A stretch of 17,799 nt of DNA from DSNY01 sp016861185 (lineage in GTDB: Bacteria; Pseudomonadota; Gammaproteobacteria; Burkholderiales; Burkholderiaceae_F): NCBI GenBank assembly GCA_030263275.1, contig SZOR01000084.1, forward strand, positions 1 to 17,799, given 5' to 3'. A model generated the notes under the pieces. That model did not search any database. It saw nothing but the letters and a program-made list of their open reading frames with translations, and had not been told where the DNA came from. How positions within the stretch are numbered: the stretch's first letter is position 1; each line of letters begins with the position of its first letter. Positions 7,119-14,067 of this stretch are shown one piece after another. The translations under genes were made by a program, and so were the position numbers.

Positions 7119-8408
7119 TCAGATCAAGGCAAAGGCTTCGCGCGCGGCTGCGATGGTGGCGTCGATCGCGGCGTCATCATGGGCGGCGGAGACGAAGCCC
7201 GCCTCGAACGCCGACGGCGCCAGATACACGCCGCGCGCGAGCATCGCGTGGAAGAAGCGGTTGAAGCGCTCCTTGTCGCAGGCCATCACCTGCGCGTAGC
7301 TCGCCGGCACGCCCTTCGAGAAGTACAGGCCGAACATCCCGCCGACCGCGTCCGCGCTGAAGTCCACCCCGGCGGCGCGTGCGGCGCCGGCCAGTCCATC
7401 GACGAGCTTGGTCGTCCGCGCCGCGAGCCGGTCGTAGAAGCCGGGCGCCTGGATCAGCTTCAGCGTGGCCAGGCCGCAGGCGACAGCGACCGGATTGCCC
7501 GACAGCGTGCCGGCCTGGTAGACGGGCCCGAGCGGCGCCAGGTGCTTCATCACGTCGCGCCGGCCGCCGAACGCCGCCACCGGCATGCCGCCGCCGATCA
7601 CCTTGCCGAGCACGGTCATGTCGGGCTCGATGCCGTAGAGCGACTGCGCGCCGCCCAGCGCGACGCGGAATCCGCTCATCACCTCGTCGAAGATCAGGAT
7701 CGCGCCGTGCTTCGTGCACAGCGCGCGCATCGTGCGCAGGAATTCGGGCGCGCCGCGCACGAGGTTCATGTTGCCGGCCACGGGCTCGACGATCACGCCC
7801 GCGATGTCGTCGCCGTGTGCCTTGAAGGCGTCCTCGAGCTGCTGCGCGTCGTTGTAGTCGAGCACCAGCGTGTGCTGCGTGATCTCGGCGGGCACGCCGG
7901 CCGAGCTGGGATGACCGAAAGTCAACGCGCCCGAGCCCGCCTTCACGAGCAGGCTGTCGGCGTGGCCGTGATAGCAGCCCTCGAACTTGACGATCTTGCG
8001 GCGGCCGCGTCCCGCACCCGCCGCGCCGCGCGCGAGCCGGATCGCGCTCATCGCCGCTTCGGTGCCGGACGACACGAGCCGCAGCTGCTCGATTGAAGGC
8101 ACGAGCTTGATCAGCGTCTCGGCCATCGCGACTTCGGCTTCGGTCGGCGCGCCGAACGAAAGCCCGCGCACGGCGGCTTCCTGCACCGCGCGCACGACCG
8201 CCGGATGCGAATGGCCGACGATCATCGGGCCCCACGAGCCGATGTAGTCGATGTAACGCTGGCCGTCGGCGTCCCAGAAGTAAGCGCCTTCGGCGCGCTC
8301 GACGAAGCGCGGTGTTCCGCCGACCGAGCGGAAGGCGCGCACCGGCGAATTGACGCCGCCGGGGATCGAGCGCTGCGCGCGCTCAAACAGCTGTTCGTTG
8401 CGATTCAT
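7119..8408 (-). CDS. hemL: Glutamate-1-semialdehyde 2,1-aminomutase
   Basis: HemL is a PLP enzyme that converts glutamate-1-semialdehyde to 5-aminolevulinate in the C5 route of tetrapyrrole synthesis in the cytoplasm. The 429-residue product is full length for the family. It starts NEQLFERAQRSIPGGVNSPVRAF and shows SSGTEAAMSAIRLAR (phosphate binding), KFEGCYHGHAD, IVEPVAGNM, IFDEVMSGFR (the Asp that contacts the PLP ring) and the PLP lysine Lys269 in VLGKVIGGGMP, followed by GTLSGNPVA. The start ATG 8408 lies inside the end of thiE, giving a 26-base overlap, so translational coupling is likely. It is the last gene of thiD-thiE-hemL. Confidence 0.96.
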   Translation of the reverse strand: MNRNEQLFERAQRSIPGGVNSPVRAFRSVGGTPRFVERAEGAYFWDADGQRYIDYIGSWGPMIVGHSHPAVVRAVQEAAVRGLSFGAPTEAEVAMAETLIKLVPSIEQLRLVSSGTEAAMSAIRLARGAAGAGRGRRKIVKFEGCYHGHADSLLVKAGSGALTFGHPSSAGVPAEITQHTLVLDYNDAQQLEDAFKAHGDDIAGVIVEPVAGNMNLVRGAPEFLRTMRALCTKHGAILIFDEVMSGFRVALGGAQSLYGIEPDMTVLGKVIGGGMPVAAFGGRRDVMKHLAPLGPVYQAGTLSGNPVAVACGLATLKLIQAPGFYDRLAARTTKLVDGLAGAARAAGVDFSADAVGGMFGLYFSKGVPASYAQVMACDKERFNRFFHAMLARGVYLAPSAFEAGFVSAAHDDAAIDATIAAAREAFALI

Positions 8409-9045
8409 GTTCGTATTCGCCTGCCTTGAACTTCGAGATCAGTTCGCGCGCCGCCGCGCCGGGGTCGGCCGCGTCGTATACGGCCGTGATCAGCGCCGCC
8501 GCGTGCGCGCCGGCGGCGGCGACCTGCGCGATGTTGTCCGCGCCGATCCCGCCGATCGCCACGGCGTGCATGCCGGCCGCGCGCGCCTTCGACAACAGTG
8601 CCAGCGGCGCGCGCACCGCGGCGGGTTTGGTCGGCGACGCGAAGACCGCGCCGAACGCGACGTAGTCCGCGCCCGCTGCGACCGCCGCCTGCGCACGCGC
8701 GAAATCGTCGTAGCAGGACACGCCGACCACCATCGCCACTCCTTCGCGCGCAAGCCGCGGGCGCGGATCGGGATCGTCGCGGCCGACGTGCACGCCGTCG
8801 GCGTGCGCTTCGATCGCGAGACCGGTGTCGTCGTTGACGACGAGCTTCGCGCCGTGTGCGAGCGTCAGCTCGCGCAGCGCGAGCGCCTGCGCGCGGCGCG
8901 TCGCGGCATCGGCGCTCTTGTTGCGGTACTGCAGCCAGCGCACGCCGGCGGCGAGCGCGGCCGCGGTCGTCGCCAGCAGGCGCGGCGTGTCGGTCCAGTC
9001 GGGCGTCAGCAGATAGACGCCGCGCGGCGCTTCAGCGCTCTTCAT
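8383..9045 (-). CDS. thiE: Thiamine-phosphate synthase
   Basis: ThiE joins HMP pyrophosphate and thiazole phosphate to give thiamine phosphate. The 220-residue protein has the family landmarks in order: LLTPD near the start, WLQYRNK (Gln39, Arg41, Lys43), VVNDDTGLA (Asn71), GVHVGRDD (His86), the VGVSCYD strand, FGAVFASPTKP for phosphate binding, and HAVAIGGI. The start ATG 9045 gives MKSAEAPRGVYLLTPD; the frame is open further upstream, but those codons read as Ser/Arg-rich shadow of thiD. It overlaps the end of thiD by 14 bases and runs 26 bases into hemL, so the three genes are almost certainly co-transcribed. Confidence 0.93.
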   Translation of the reverse strand: MKSAEAPRGVYLLTPDWTDTPRLLATTAAALAAGVRWLQYRNKSADAATRRAQALALRELTLAHGAKLVVNDDTGLAIEAHADGVHVGRDDPDPRPRLAREGVAMVVGVSCYDDFARAQAAVAAGADYVAFGAVFASPTKPAAVRAPLALLSKARAAGMHAVAIGGIGADNIAQVAAAGAHAAALITAVYDAADPGAAARELISKFKAGEYEHESQRTAV

Positions 9046-9880
9046 CGTCGTCCGGCGCGGGCACGTCGTCGTTGGCCCAGAAGAGGCGATCGGGCACCGC
9101 GTCGCCCATGCCGAGGCGAAAGCCCCCGGCGAGCGCCTGCGCGAGGAACTCGTTGGCTTCGCGCACCGCGTCGCCGACGTCGATGCCCTGCGCGAGCAGC
9201 GCGGCGATGCCGGCCGACAGCGTGTCGCCCGCGCCGCGGAACGGCAGGTCGACGCGTTCGATGCTTTCGTTCTGCACGCTGCCATCGTCGCCGAAGAGCC
9301 GGTTGACGATGAGGCCGCTGCTGGACTCGGCACCGGTGATCAGCACGTACTCGGCGCCCCATTCGAGCAGCTTCTTCGCGCACTCGGCGGCGGAAAACTC
9401 CTCGGCCGCGTCGTCGTCCGTGGCCACCGCGATCAGCCGGCGCGCCTGCGCGAGACTCACGGTCAGCACGGTGGCCTGCGGCAGCAGCAGTTCGCGCATC
9501 GCGCCGATCAGGTCCGGATCGAATCCGGCCTGCTCGCCGGCGTCGGAGAGAAAAGGGTCGAGCACGACCGGCAGGTCCGGATAGTCGGCGAGGATCTCGG
9601 CGATCGTCTGCGCGTTGTCGGCGCTGCCGACCGCGCCGATCTTGAACGCAGCGACCGGCATGTCCTGCAGCACCGCGCGCGCCTGGTCGTCGAGCCACTC
9701 GTCGTCGACGACCAGCACGTCCTCGACGCGCCGGCTGTCCTGCACGACCACGCCGGTGATCGCGCACGCCGCGTGGCAACCCATGCTCGCGCACGCGAGC
9801 GAATCGGCGAGCACGCCGCCGGCGCCGGTCGGATCCGACATCGCGAACGCGAGGACTGTGGGCGGGGCGTGCGTGGACAT
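9032..9880 (-). CDS. thiD: ThiD-type hydroxymethylpyrimidine (phosphate) kinase, divergent active site
   Basis: ThiD phosphorylates HMP and HMP phosphate for thiamine synthesis. The 282-residue protein starts like a ThiD kinase: VLAFAMSDPTGAGGVLADSLACASMGCHAACAITGVV, then AAFKIGAVGSADNAQTIAEIL and PVVLDPFLSDAG. Two hallmark motifs differ. The usual TPNxxEA is TVSLAQA here (near residue 140), and the usual GTGCT/GAGCT is GAGDT with Asp219, as in pyridoxal kinases and ribokinases. Because it sits directly before thiE with a 14-base overlap, an HMP kinase role remains the best call; a pyridoxal-type kinase is the alternative. The ATG start at 9880 has no clear ribosome binding site and is preceded by a strong hairpin. 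Confidence 0.82.
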   Translation of the reverse strand: MSTHAPPTVLAFAMSDPTGAGGVLADSLACASMGCHAACAITGVVVQDSRRVEDVLVVDDEWLDDQARAVLQDMPVAAFKIGAVGSADNAQTIAEILADYPDLPVVLDPFLSDAGEQAGFDPDLIGAMRELLLPQATVLTVSLAQARRLIAVATDDDAAEEFSAAECAKKLLEWGAEYVLITGAESSSGLIVNRLFGDDGSVQNESIERVDLPFRGAGDTLSAGIAALLAQGIDVGDAVREANEFLAQALAGGFRLGMGDAVPDRLFWANDDVPAPDDDEER

Positions 9881-9901
9881 GCGTATCGCGAGGGGCGCGC
9901 C

Positions 9902-9930
9902 GATCGCGCTTGGAGGATCGAAGCGCGATC
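9902..9930. promoter_or_regulatory. 10-bp perfect inverted repeat in the thiD leader / divergent control region
   Basis: GATCGCGCTT (9902-9911) and AAGCGCGATC (9921-9930) are exact reverse complements around a nine-base loop. On the thiD strand the loop reads CGATCCTCC, which includes the anti-Shine-Dalgarno core CCTCC; on the other strand it reads GGAGGATCG. It ends 21 bases before the thiD start. No T run follows on either strand, so an operator or a leader hairpin is more likely than a terminator. Confidence 0.5.
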
Positions 9931-9937
9931 ACATGAA

Positions 9938-9952
9938 GCCGGTATTACCGGC
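9938..9952. promoter_or_regulatory. 15-base palindrome, possible operator
   Basis: GCCGGTA-T-TACCGGC is a perfect 7-base inverted repeat with one central base, lying between the divergent thiD and rubredoxin genes. Such short, nearly loop-free symmetry is typical of a dimeric repressor site. No regulator is identified. Confidence 0.42.
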
Positions 9953-10034
9953 GGAAAACGCCCTCTTTTGAAGGCACAAGTTATGATGCGCGCCGCTCAG
10001 TATGTTATCGGAAACGCTCAAGTCTCCAGGCGCA

Positions 10035-10217
10035 ATGACGACTAAGGTTGAGACGCGGACATGGATGTGCCTCATTTGCGGCTGGATCTACGACGAGGCG
10101 GCAGGCCTGCCCGATGAGGGCATCGCACCCGGGACCCGCTGGGAGGACATCCCGCCCAACTGGACCTGCCCGGAATGCGGCGCGCGCAAGGAAGATTTCG
10201 AGATGGTCGAGATCTGA
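10035..10217 (+). CDS. Rubredoxin
   Basis: Rubredoxin is a small soluble electron carrier with one iron held by four cysteines. The 60-residue product has both knuckles, MCLICGWIYD (Cys12, Cys15) and WTCPECGARKEDF (Cys45, Cys48), and the family signature GLPDEGIAPGTRWEDIPPNW between them. I start at ATG 10035 (MTTKVETRTWMC); an in-frame ATG at 10002 would add 11 residues, and neither has a strong ribosome binding site. It stands alone between the divergent thiD operon and the pil cluster. Its partner reductase is not in the window. TATGAT at 9982-9987 resembles a -10 box, but no matching -35 box is seen. Confidence 0.93.
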   Translation: MTTKVETRTWMCLICGWIYDEAAGLPDEGIAPGTRWEDIPPNWTCPECGARKEDFEMVEI

Positions 10218-10219
10218 TC

Positions 10220-10243
10220 GCGGGCGCCGCGGCTGCTGCCCGC
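10220..10243 (+). terminator. GC hairpin just after the rubredoxin stop
   Basis: GCGGGC (10220-10225) and GCCCGC (10238-10243) form a 6-bp stem with a 12-base loop, starting three bases after the stop codon. There is no T run, so it is at best a weak or factor-dependent terminator, or a 3'-end stabiliser. The remaining bases to pilG (10244-10331) are very GC-rich and show no clear promoter. Confidence 0.25.
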
Positions 10244-10331
10244 CGCGAGCCGCGCGGGGCCGGCGGCGGATGAGCGACCGGCACGCGCCCGACCGACGAC
10301 GGCGCGACCCGAGTGGAGGTGGTTTCGAAAC

Positions 10332-10727
10332 ATGGCGGCTCAGGAATTCACGGACATCCGCGGCAAGAAGGTGATGGTGATCGACGACTCGAACACCATC
10401 CGGCGCAGCGCCGAGATCTTCCTCACGCAGGCGGGCTGCCAGGTGATCCTGGCGCAGGACGGCTTCGAGGCGCTCGCCAAGATCAACGACCACCAGCCGA
10501 ACATCATCTTCTGCGACATCCTGATGCCGCGCCTGGACGGCTATCAGACCTGCGCGCTGATCAAGCGCAGTCCGCGTTTCAACAAGACGCCGGTCGTCAT
10601 GCTGTCGTCGAAAGACGGGCTGTTCGACCGCGCGCGCGGCCGCATGGTCGGCTCCAGCGAGTACCTGACCAAGCCGTTCACCAAGGACAGCCTCTTGTCC
10701 GCTGTCCGCCAGTATTCGATCAACTGA
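10332..10727 (+). CDS. pilG: Twitching motility response regulator PilG
   Basis: PilG is a single-domain CheY-like receiver that takes phosphate from the PilL/ChpA kinase and promotes type IV pilus extension. The 131-residue protein has the acidic pair Asp18-Asp19 (VMVIDDSNTIRRSAEIFL), phosphoacceptor Asp62 (IIFCDILMPRLDGYQ), Ser92 in VVMLSSKDG and Lys114 in YLTKPFTKDSLL. The pattern DSNTIRRSAE with the extended GLFDRARGRMVGSSEYLTKPF is typical of PilG rather than PilH. The start is ATG 10332, with GGAGG about 12 bases upstream, slightly long. It is the first gene of a same-strand cluster followed by pilH after 41 bases. Confidence 0.93.
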   Translation: MAAQEFTDIRGKKVMVIDDSNTIRRSAEIFLTQAGCQVILAQDGFEALAKINDHQPNIIFCDILMPRLDGYQTCALIKRSPRFNKTPVVMLSSKDGLFDRARGRMVGSSEYLTKPFTKDSLLSAVRQYSIN

Positions 10728-10768
10728 GTTCAAGCAACGACTCCTGCCGCTACGAGGAGGTATCCGAC

Positions 10769-11134
10769 ATGCCGATCAAGAAGGTTCTCGTCGTCGACGA
10801 TTCGCCCACCGAACGCTATTTCCTGACCGAACTGCTGACGAAGAACGGCTTCGCCGTTTCGGCCGCCGAAAGCGCCGAGGAGGCGGTGCTCAAGCTGCAG
10901 GCGAGCCAGCCCGACCTGATCCTGATGGACGTCGTGATGCCCGGACAGAACGGCTTCCAGCTCACGCGCCAGCTTTCGCGTGACCCGGCCACGCAGAACA
11001 TCCCGATCATCATGTGCACCAGCAAGAACCTGCAGACCGACCGCATCTGGGGCCTGCGACAGGGGGCGCGTGACTACGTGACCAAGCCGATCAAGGCCGA
11101 CGAACTGCTGGAGAAGATCGCCGCGCTCGGCTGA
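10769..11134 (+). CDS. pilH: Twitching motility response regulator PilH
   Basis: PilH is the second CheY-like receiver of the Pil-Chp system; in Pseudomonas it favours retraction or acts as a phosphate sink relative to PilG. The 121-residue product begins MPIKKVLVVDDSPTERYFL (Asp10, Asp11), with phosphoacceptor Asp54 (LILMDVVMPGQNGFQLTR), Thr84 in IIMCTSKN and Lys106 in YVTKPIKADELL. The start ATG 10769 is preceded by GAGGAGG at eight bases, a strong site. The frame is open upstream through pilG, but that reading is a shadow. It lies between pilG and pilI. Confidence 0.93.
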   Translation: MPIKKVLVVDDSPTERYFLTELLTKNGFAVSAAESAEEAVLKLQASQPDLILMDVVMPGQNGFQLTRQLSRDPATQNIPIIMCTSKNLQTDRIWGLRQGARDYVTKPIKADELLEKIAALG

Positions 11135-11152
11135 TCGACGAAACGCACCGCG

Positions 11153-11677
11153 ATGGAAGCCGGCAAACACCTCGTCAAGCTGCGCGACTTCTCGACGCAG
11201 CTCGCCGAACGTCTGAAGGCCGCGCCGCAGACGCCGGCGGAGCCGACGCGGCTCGCGGTGCGGATCGGCACGGAGAACTACCTGCTCGCGATGGAGCAGG
11301 CCGGCGAAATCGTCGCGGTGCCCGACATCGCACCGGTGCCCTGGACCAAACCCTGGTATCGCGGACTCGCGAACGTGCGCGGACGGCTCGTCGGCGTGAT
11401 CGACCTGATGCAGATGGCGGGGCGGCCGCCGCTCGCGCCCGATCAGGCGAGCCAGATGCTCGTACTCGGCGAAAGTCTGAAGTTCAACGCGGCGATCCTG
11501 GTGACGCGCGCGTTCGGTCTACGCAACCTGAAGGATCTCGAACAGGTCGGCCGCGCCGGCGACGGCGCGTCGCCGTGGGAAGCGGGACGCTTTCGCGATC
11601 TGAACGGAACGGTGTTGACGGAGCTCGACCTCGGGCGTCTGGTGACGACCGAGGCGTTTGCGTCGATAGGCATCTGA
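11153..11677 (+). CDS. pilI: CheW-like adaptor PilI
   Basis: PilI couples the PilJ receptor to the histidine kinase at the cytoplasmic face. The 174-residue protein is a single CheW-like domain after a short N-terminal helix (KHLVKLRDFSTQLAERL). Recognisable stretches are RLAVRIGTENYLLAMEQAGEIVAVPDI, WYRGLANVRGRLVGVIDL (the CheW core GLANVRG) and LNGTVLTELDLGRLVTTEAF at the end. Length and order match PilI. The ATG 11153 start has no strong ribosome binding site, and it lies 18 bases after pilH, suggesting coupling to upstream translation. Confidence 0.9.
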   Translation: MEAGKHLVKLRDFSTQLAERLKAAPQTPAEPTRLAVRIGTENYLLAMEQAGEIVAVPDIAPVPWTKPWYRGLANVRGRLVGVIDLMQMAGRPPLAPDQASQMLVLGESLKFNAAILVTRAFGLRNLKDLEQVGRAGDGASPWEAGRFRDLNGTVLTELDLGRLVTTEAFASIGI

Positions 11678-11685
11678 AGGCGACG

Positions 11686-11714
11686 GCGCCCGGAGCGCGC
11701 GCTGCGCCGGGCGC
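11686..11714 (+). other. Strong hairpin between pilI and pilJ
   Basis: GCGCCCGG (11686-11693) pairs perfectly with CCGGGCGC (11707-11714). The 13-base loop itself contains the palindrome AGCGCGCGCT (11694-11703). It starts eight bases after the pilI stop and ends 39 bases before the pilJ start. No T run follows, so it is more likely a structure for mRNA processing, stability or partial attenuation inside the operon than a terminator. Confidence 0.45.
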
Positions 11715-11753
11715 TCAGAAGAATCGCCGACAGGCGGAAGTGCGGAGGAAGGC

Positions 11754-14039
11754 ATGGCATTGGACCTCGGAGCGACGATGAAAAAACCCGGCGCCAAGGA
11801 AGCAGCGGCGGAAGGATCCGGCGAGCCTTTCCGCTACACCGAATTCGCACCGATCGACGCGCCGCCCGCGCAGCCGCGCAAGGGACGCAAGGCCGCGCCG
11901 CCGACGCAGCGCATCGAGCGCGACGCCCCGCTCGCCGCGCCGAGCGCCAACTTCACGACGCGGCTGCTCGAGCGGCTGGTCGCCGCGCGCCTGCCCCTGA
12001 TCGGCGACAAGCCGGTCGCGACCCAGGTGCAGGTGCTGATGATCCTGACCGCGCTGTCGGCGCTCATCGTGCTGGTGGTGCTGCTGATCGACCTGCGGCT
12101 GGCGGCCAACGGCGCGGCGCAGATCGAGATCACCGGCGACACGCTGATGCACACGCAGCGCCTGGCCAAGGCGGCGCCGAACTCGGTGCAGGGCAATCGC
12201 ACGGCGTTCGCGGAGTTGAAGGACAGCCGCGATCGCATTTCCGCGAACCTCGCCGCGCTCGAAGGCGGCGATGCGCGTGTGTCGGCCTCGTCGGCCGAGA
12301 TCCAGCCGATGCTGGCGGGACTGATCGAACGCTGGAAGGCGTCCGAGGCGGCCGCGTCGATGATCATCGCGCAGGAGAAGACGCTGCTGTCCTTCGGCGA
12401 CGTGATCAAACGCATCAACGACGCCAGCCCGCGGCTGCTGCAGTTGACCGAGGAAGTGTCCGCGCTGAAGCTGCAGCAGGGCGCGGGCGCGCGCGAGATC
12501 GCCGCCGCCGGCCAGCTCGTGATGCTGACGCAGCGGCTCGGCAAAAGCGCGAACTCGCTGGTCGCCGGCGAAACGGCCAACGCCGAGGTCGCGCTGCTGC
12601 TCGGCCGCGACATCAACCTGTTCCGCGACCTGACGCAGGCGCTGCTCGCCGGCAACGACACGCTGCGCATCCCCCCGGCGACCGACAACGAAACGCGCGC
12701 GCGGCTGCAGGAGCTCGGCAAGATCTACGCGGACTTCCAGGGGTCGATCGCCAGCGCGCTCGGCAACCTGCAGGCGATCGTGCAGGCGAAGGACGCGGAA
12801 CTGGCGATCCTGCGCGACTCCGAAACGCTGCGCACGCAGGTCACCGAGCTGCAGCGCGCTTACCAGAAGGAGCAGCGCATCCGCCTGGTCAACTTCTGGG
12901 TCATCGCGCTCGCCGGTCTGTTCGGCCTGCTGTGCGCGGCCGCGATCGCCAAGGTGCTGCTCGAAGACTCGCGCAAGCGCGCCGCCGAAGCCGAGGTGCA
13001 GCGGGCGGAAGCGCAGCGGCTCGAAGAAGAAGCCAAGCGCGCCAACGAGCAGAACCAGGCCGCCATTTTGCGGCTGATGAACGAGCTGCAGGAGGTCGCC
13101 GACGGCAACCTGACGGTGCAGGCGACCGTGACCGAGGACATCACGGGCGCGATCGCCGACTCGGTCAACTACACGGTGGAAGAGCTGCGTGGACTGGTCG
13201 GCCGCATCAACTCGACCGCCGAGCAGGTCAACACCGCATCGACGCAGGCGCGCGACATCGCCACCAGGCTGCTGACCGCGTCCGAGGCGCAGTCGCGCGA
13301 GATCAAGGAAACCGGCGAGAAGGTGCTGCAGATGGCCGCGCAGATCAACGACGTGTCGCGCAGCGCCGGCGAGTCGGCCAAGGTGGCGCGCACCTCGCTG
13401 GAGGCCGCCGAGCGCGGGCAGCGCGCGGTATACAACCAGATCGCCGGCATGAACGAGATCCGCGAGCAGATCCAGGAGACCGCGAAGCGGATCAAGCGGC
13501 TCGGCGAGTCGTCGCAGGAGATCGGCGAGATCGTCGAGCTGATCACCGACATCACGGAGCAGACCAACGTGCTCGCGTTGAACGCGGCGATCCAGGCTGC
13601 CTCCGCCGGCGAAGCGGGGCGCGGCTTCTCGGTGGTGGCCGAGGAGGTGCAGCGGCTGGCGGACCGCTCGGCCGAGGCCGCCAAGCAGATCGGCGCGCTC
13701 GTTCGGACGATTCAGACCGACACGCAGGACGCGGTCGCGGCGATGGAGCGCAGCACCCAGGGGGTGGTCGAGGGCACGAAGCTGTCCGACGCGGCGGGCA
13801 CGGCGCTGGCGGACATCGGCCGCGTTTCGCGCCAGCTCGCCGAGCTGATCGAACGCATCGCCGGCAGCACCAACGAACAGGCGCAGTCCGCGGGCGGCGT
13901 GGCGCAGTCGATCGAGCGCATCCTGACGGTGACCGAACAGACCTCGCAGGGCACGCGTCAGGCGGCGCAGTCGATCGGTCAGCTCGCCACGCTGGCACGC
14001 GAGCTGAAGGCCTCGGTGGCCCGGTTCCGCGTGGCGTAG
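11754..14039 (+). CDS. pilJ: Methyl-accepting chemotaxis receptor PilJ
   Basis: PilJ is the inner-membrane receptor of the type IV pilus chemosensory pathway. The 761-residue protein has a cytoplasmic N-terminal extension of about 90 residues (rich in Pro, Ala and Lys), TM helix 1 (about 92-114, QVLMILTALSALIVLVVLLI), a periplasmic region with two PilJ-type helical modules (QRLAKAAPNS, later TQRLGKSANSL), TM helix 2 (about 378-403), HAMP, and a long methyl-accepting coiled coil. The conserved hairpin tip reads EQTNVLALNAAIQAASAGEAGRGFSVVAEEVQRLADRS. No CheR/CheB-tethering pentapeptide is seen; the end is VARFRVA. The ATG start at 11754 has GGAGG five bases upstream. It lies 76 bases after pilI and 28 before the kinase gene. 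Confidence 0.94.
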   Translation: MALDLGATMKKPGAKEAAAEGSGEPFRYTEFAPIDAPPAQPRKGRKAAPPTQRIERDAPLAAPSANFTTRLLERLVAARLPLIGDKPVATQVQVLMILTALSALIVLVVLLIDLRLAANGAAQIEITGDTLMHTQRLAKAAPNSVQGNRTAFAELKDSRDRISANLAALEGGDARVSASSAEIQPMLAGLIERWKASEAAASMIIAQEKTLLSFGDVIKRINDASPRLLQLTEEVSALKLQQGAGAREIAAAGQLVMLTQRLGKSANSLVAGETANAEVALLLGRDINLFRDLTQALLAGNDTLRIPPATDNETRARLQELGKIYADFQGSIASALGNLQAIVQAKDAELAILRDSETLRTQVTELQRAYQKEQRIRLVNFWVIALAGLFGLLCAAAIAKVLLEDSRKRAAEAEVQRAEAQRLEEEAKRANEQNQAAILRLMNELQEVADGNLTVQATVTEDITGAIADSVNYTVEELRGLVGRINSTAEQVNTASTQARDIATRLLTASEAQSREIKETGEKVLQMAAQINDVSRSAGESAKVARTSLEAAERGQRAVYNQIAGMNEIREQIQETAKRIKRLGESSQEIGEIVELITDITEQTNVLALNAAIQAASAGEAGRGFSVVAEEVQRLADRSAEAAKQIGALVRTIQTDTQDAVAAMERSTQGVVEGTKLSDAAGTALADIGRVSRQLAELIERIAGSTNEQAQSAGGVAQSIERILTVTEQTSQGTRQAAQSIGQLATLARELKASVARFRVA

Positions 14040-14067
14040 GAAACGCGACGCGTTGTGGAGTGAACGC

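Noticed and set aside
6024..8096. Plus-strand open frame across dsbD and hemL (690 codons)
   Set aside because: It spans two clearly recognised minus-strand genes and the gap between them, and its product is Arg/His/Asp-rich with no domain.
9973..9989. Sigma54-type promoter upstream of rubredoxin
   Set aside because: GGCAC is followed by a GC dinucleotide at the wrong spacing (13 bases between GG and GC instead of 10).
9881..10034. TPP riboswitch upstream of thiD
   Set aside because: I see no CUGAGA-type core or its partner element on the thiD strand; only simple inverted repeats are present.
10313..10768. Upstream extension of pilH through pilG
   Set aside because: The frame is open, but it is a shadow of pilG. 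ATG 10769 has GAGGAGG and begins a standard receiver domain.
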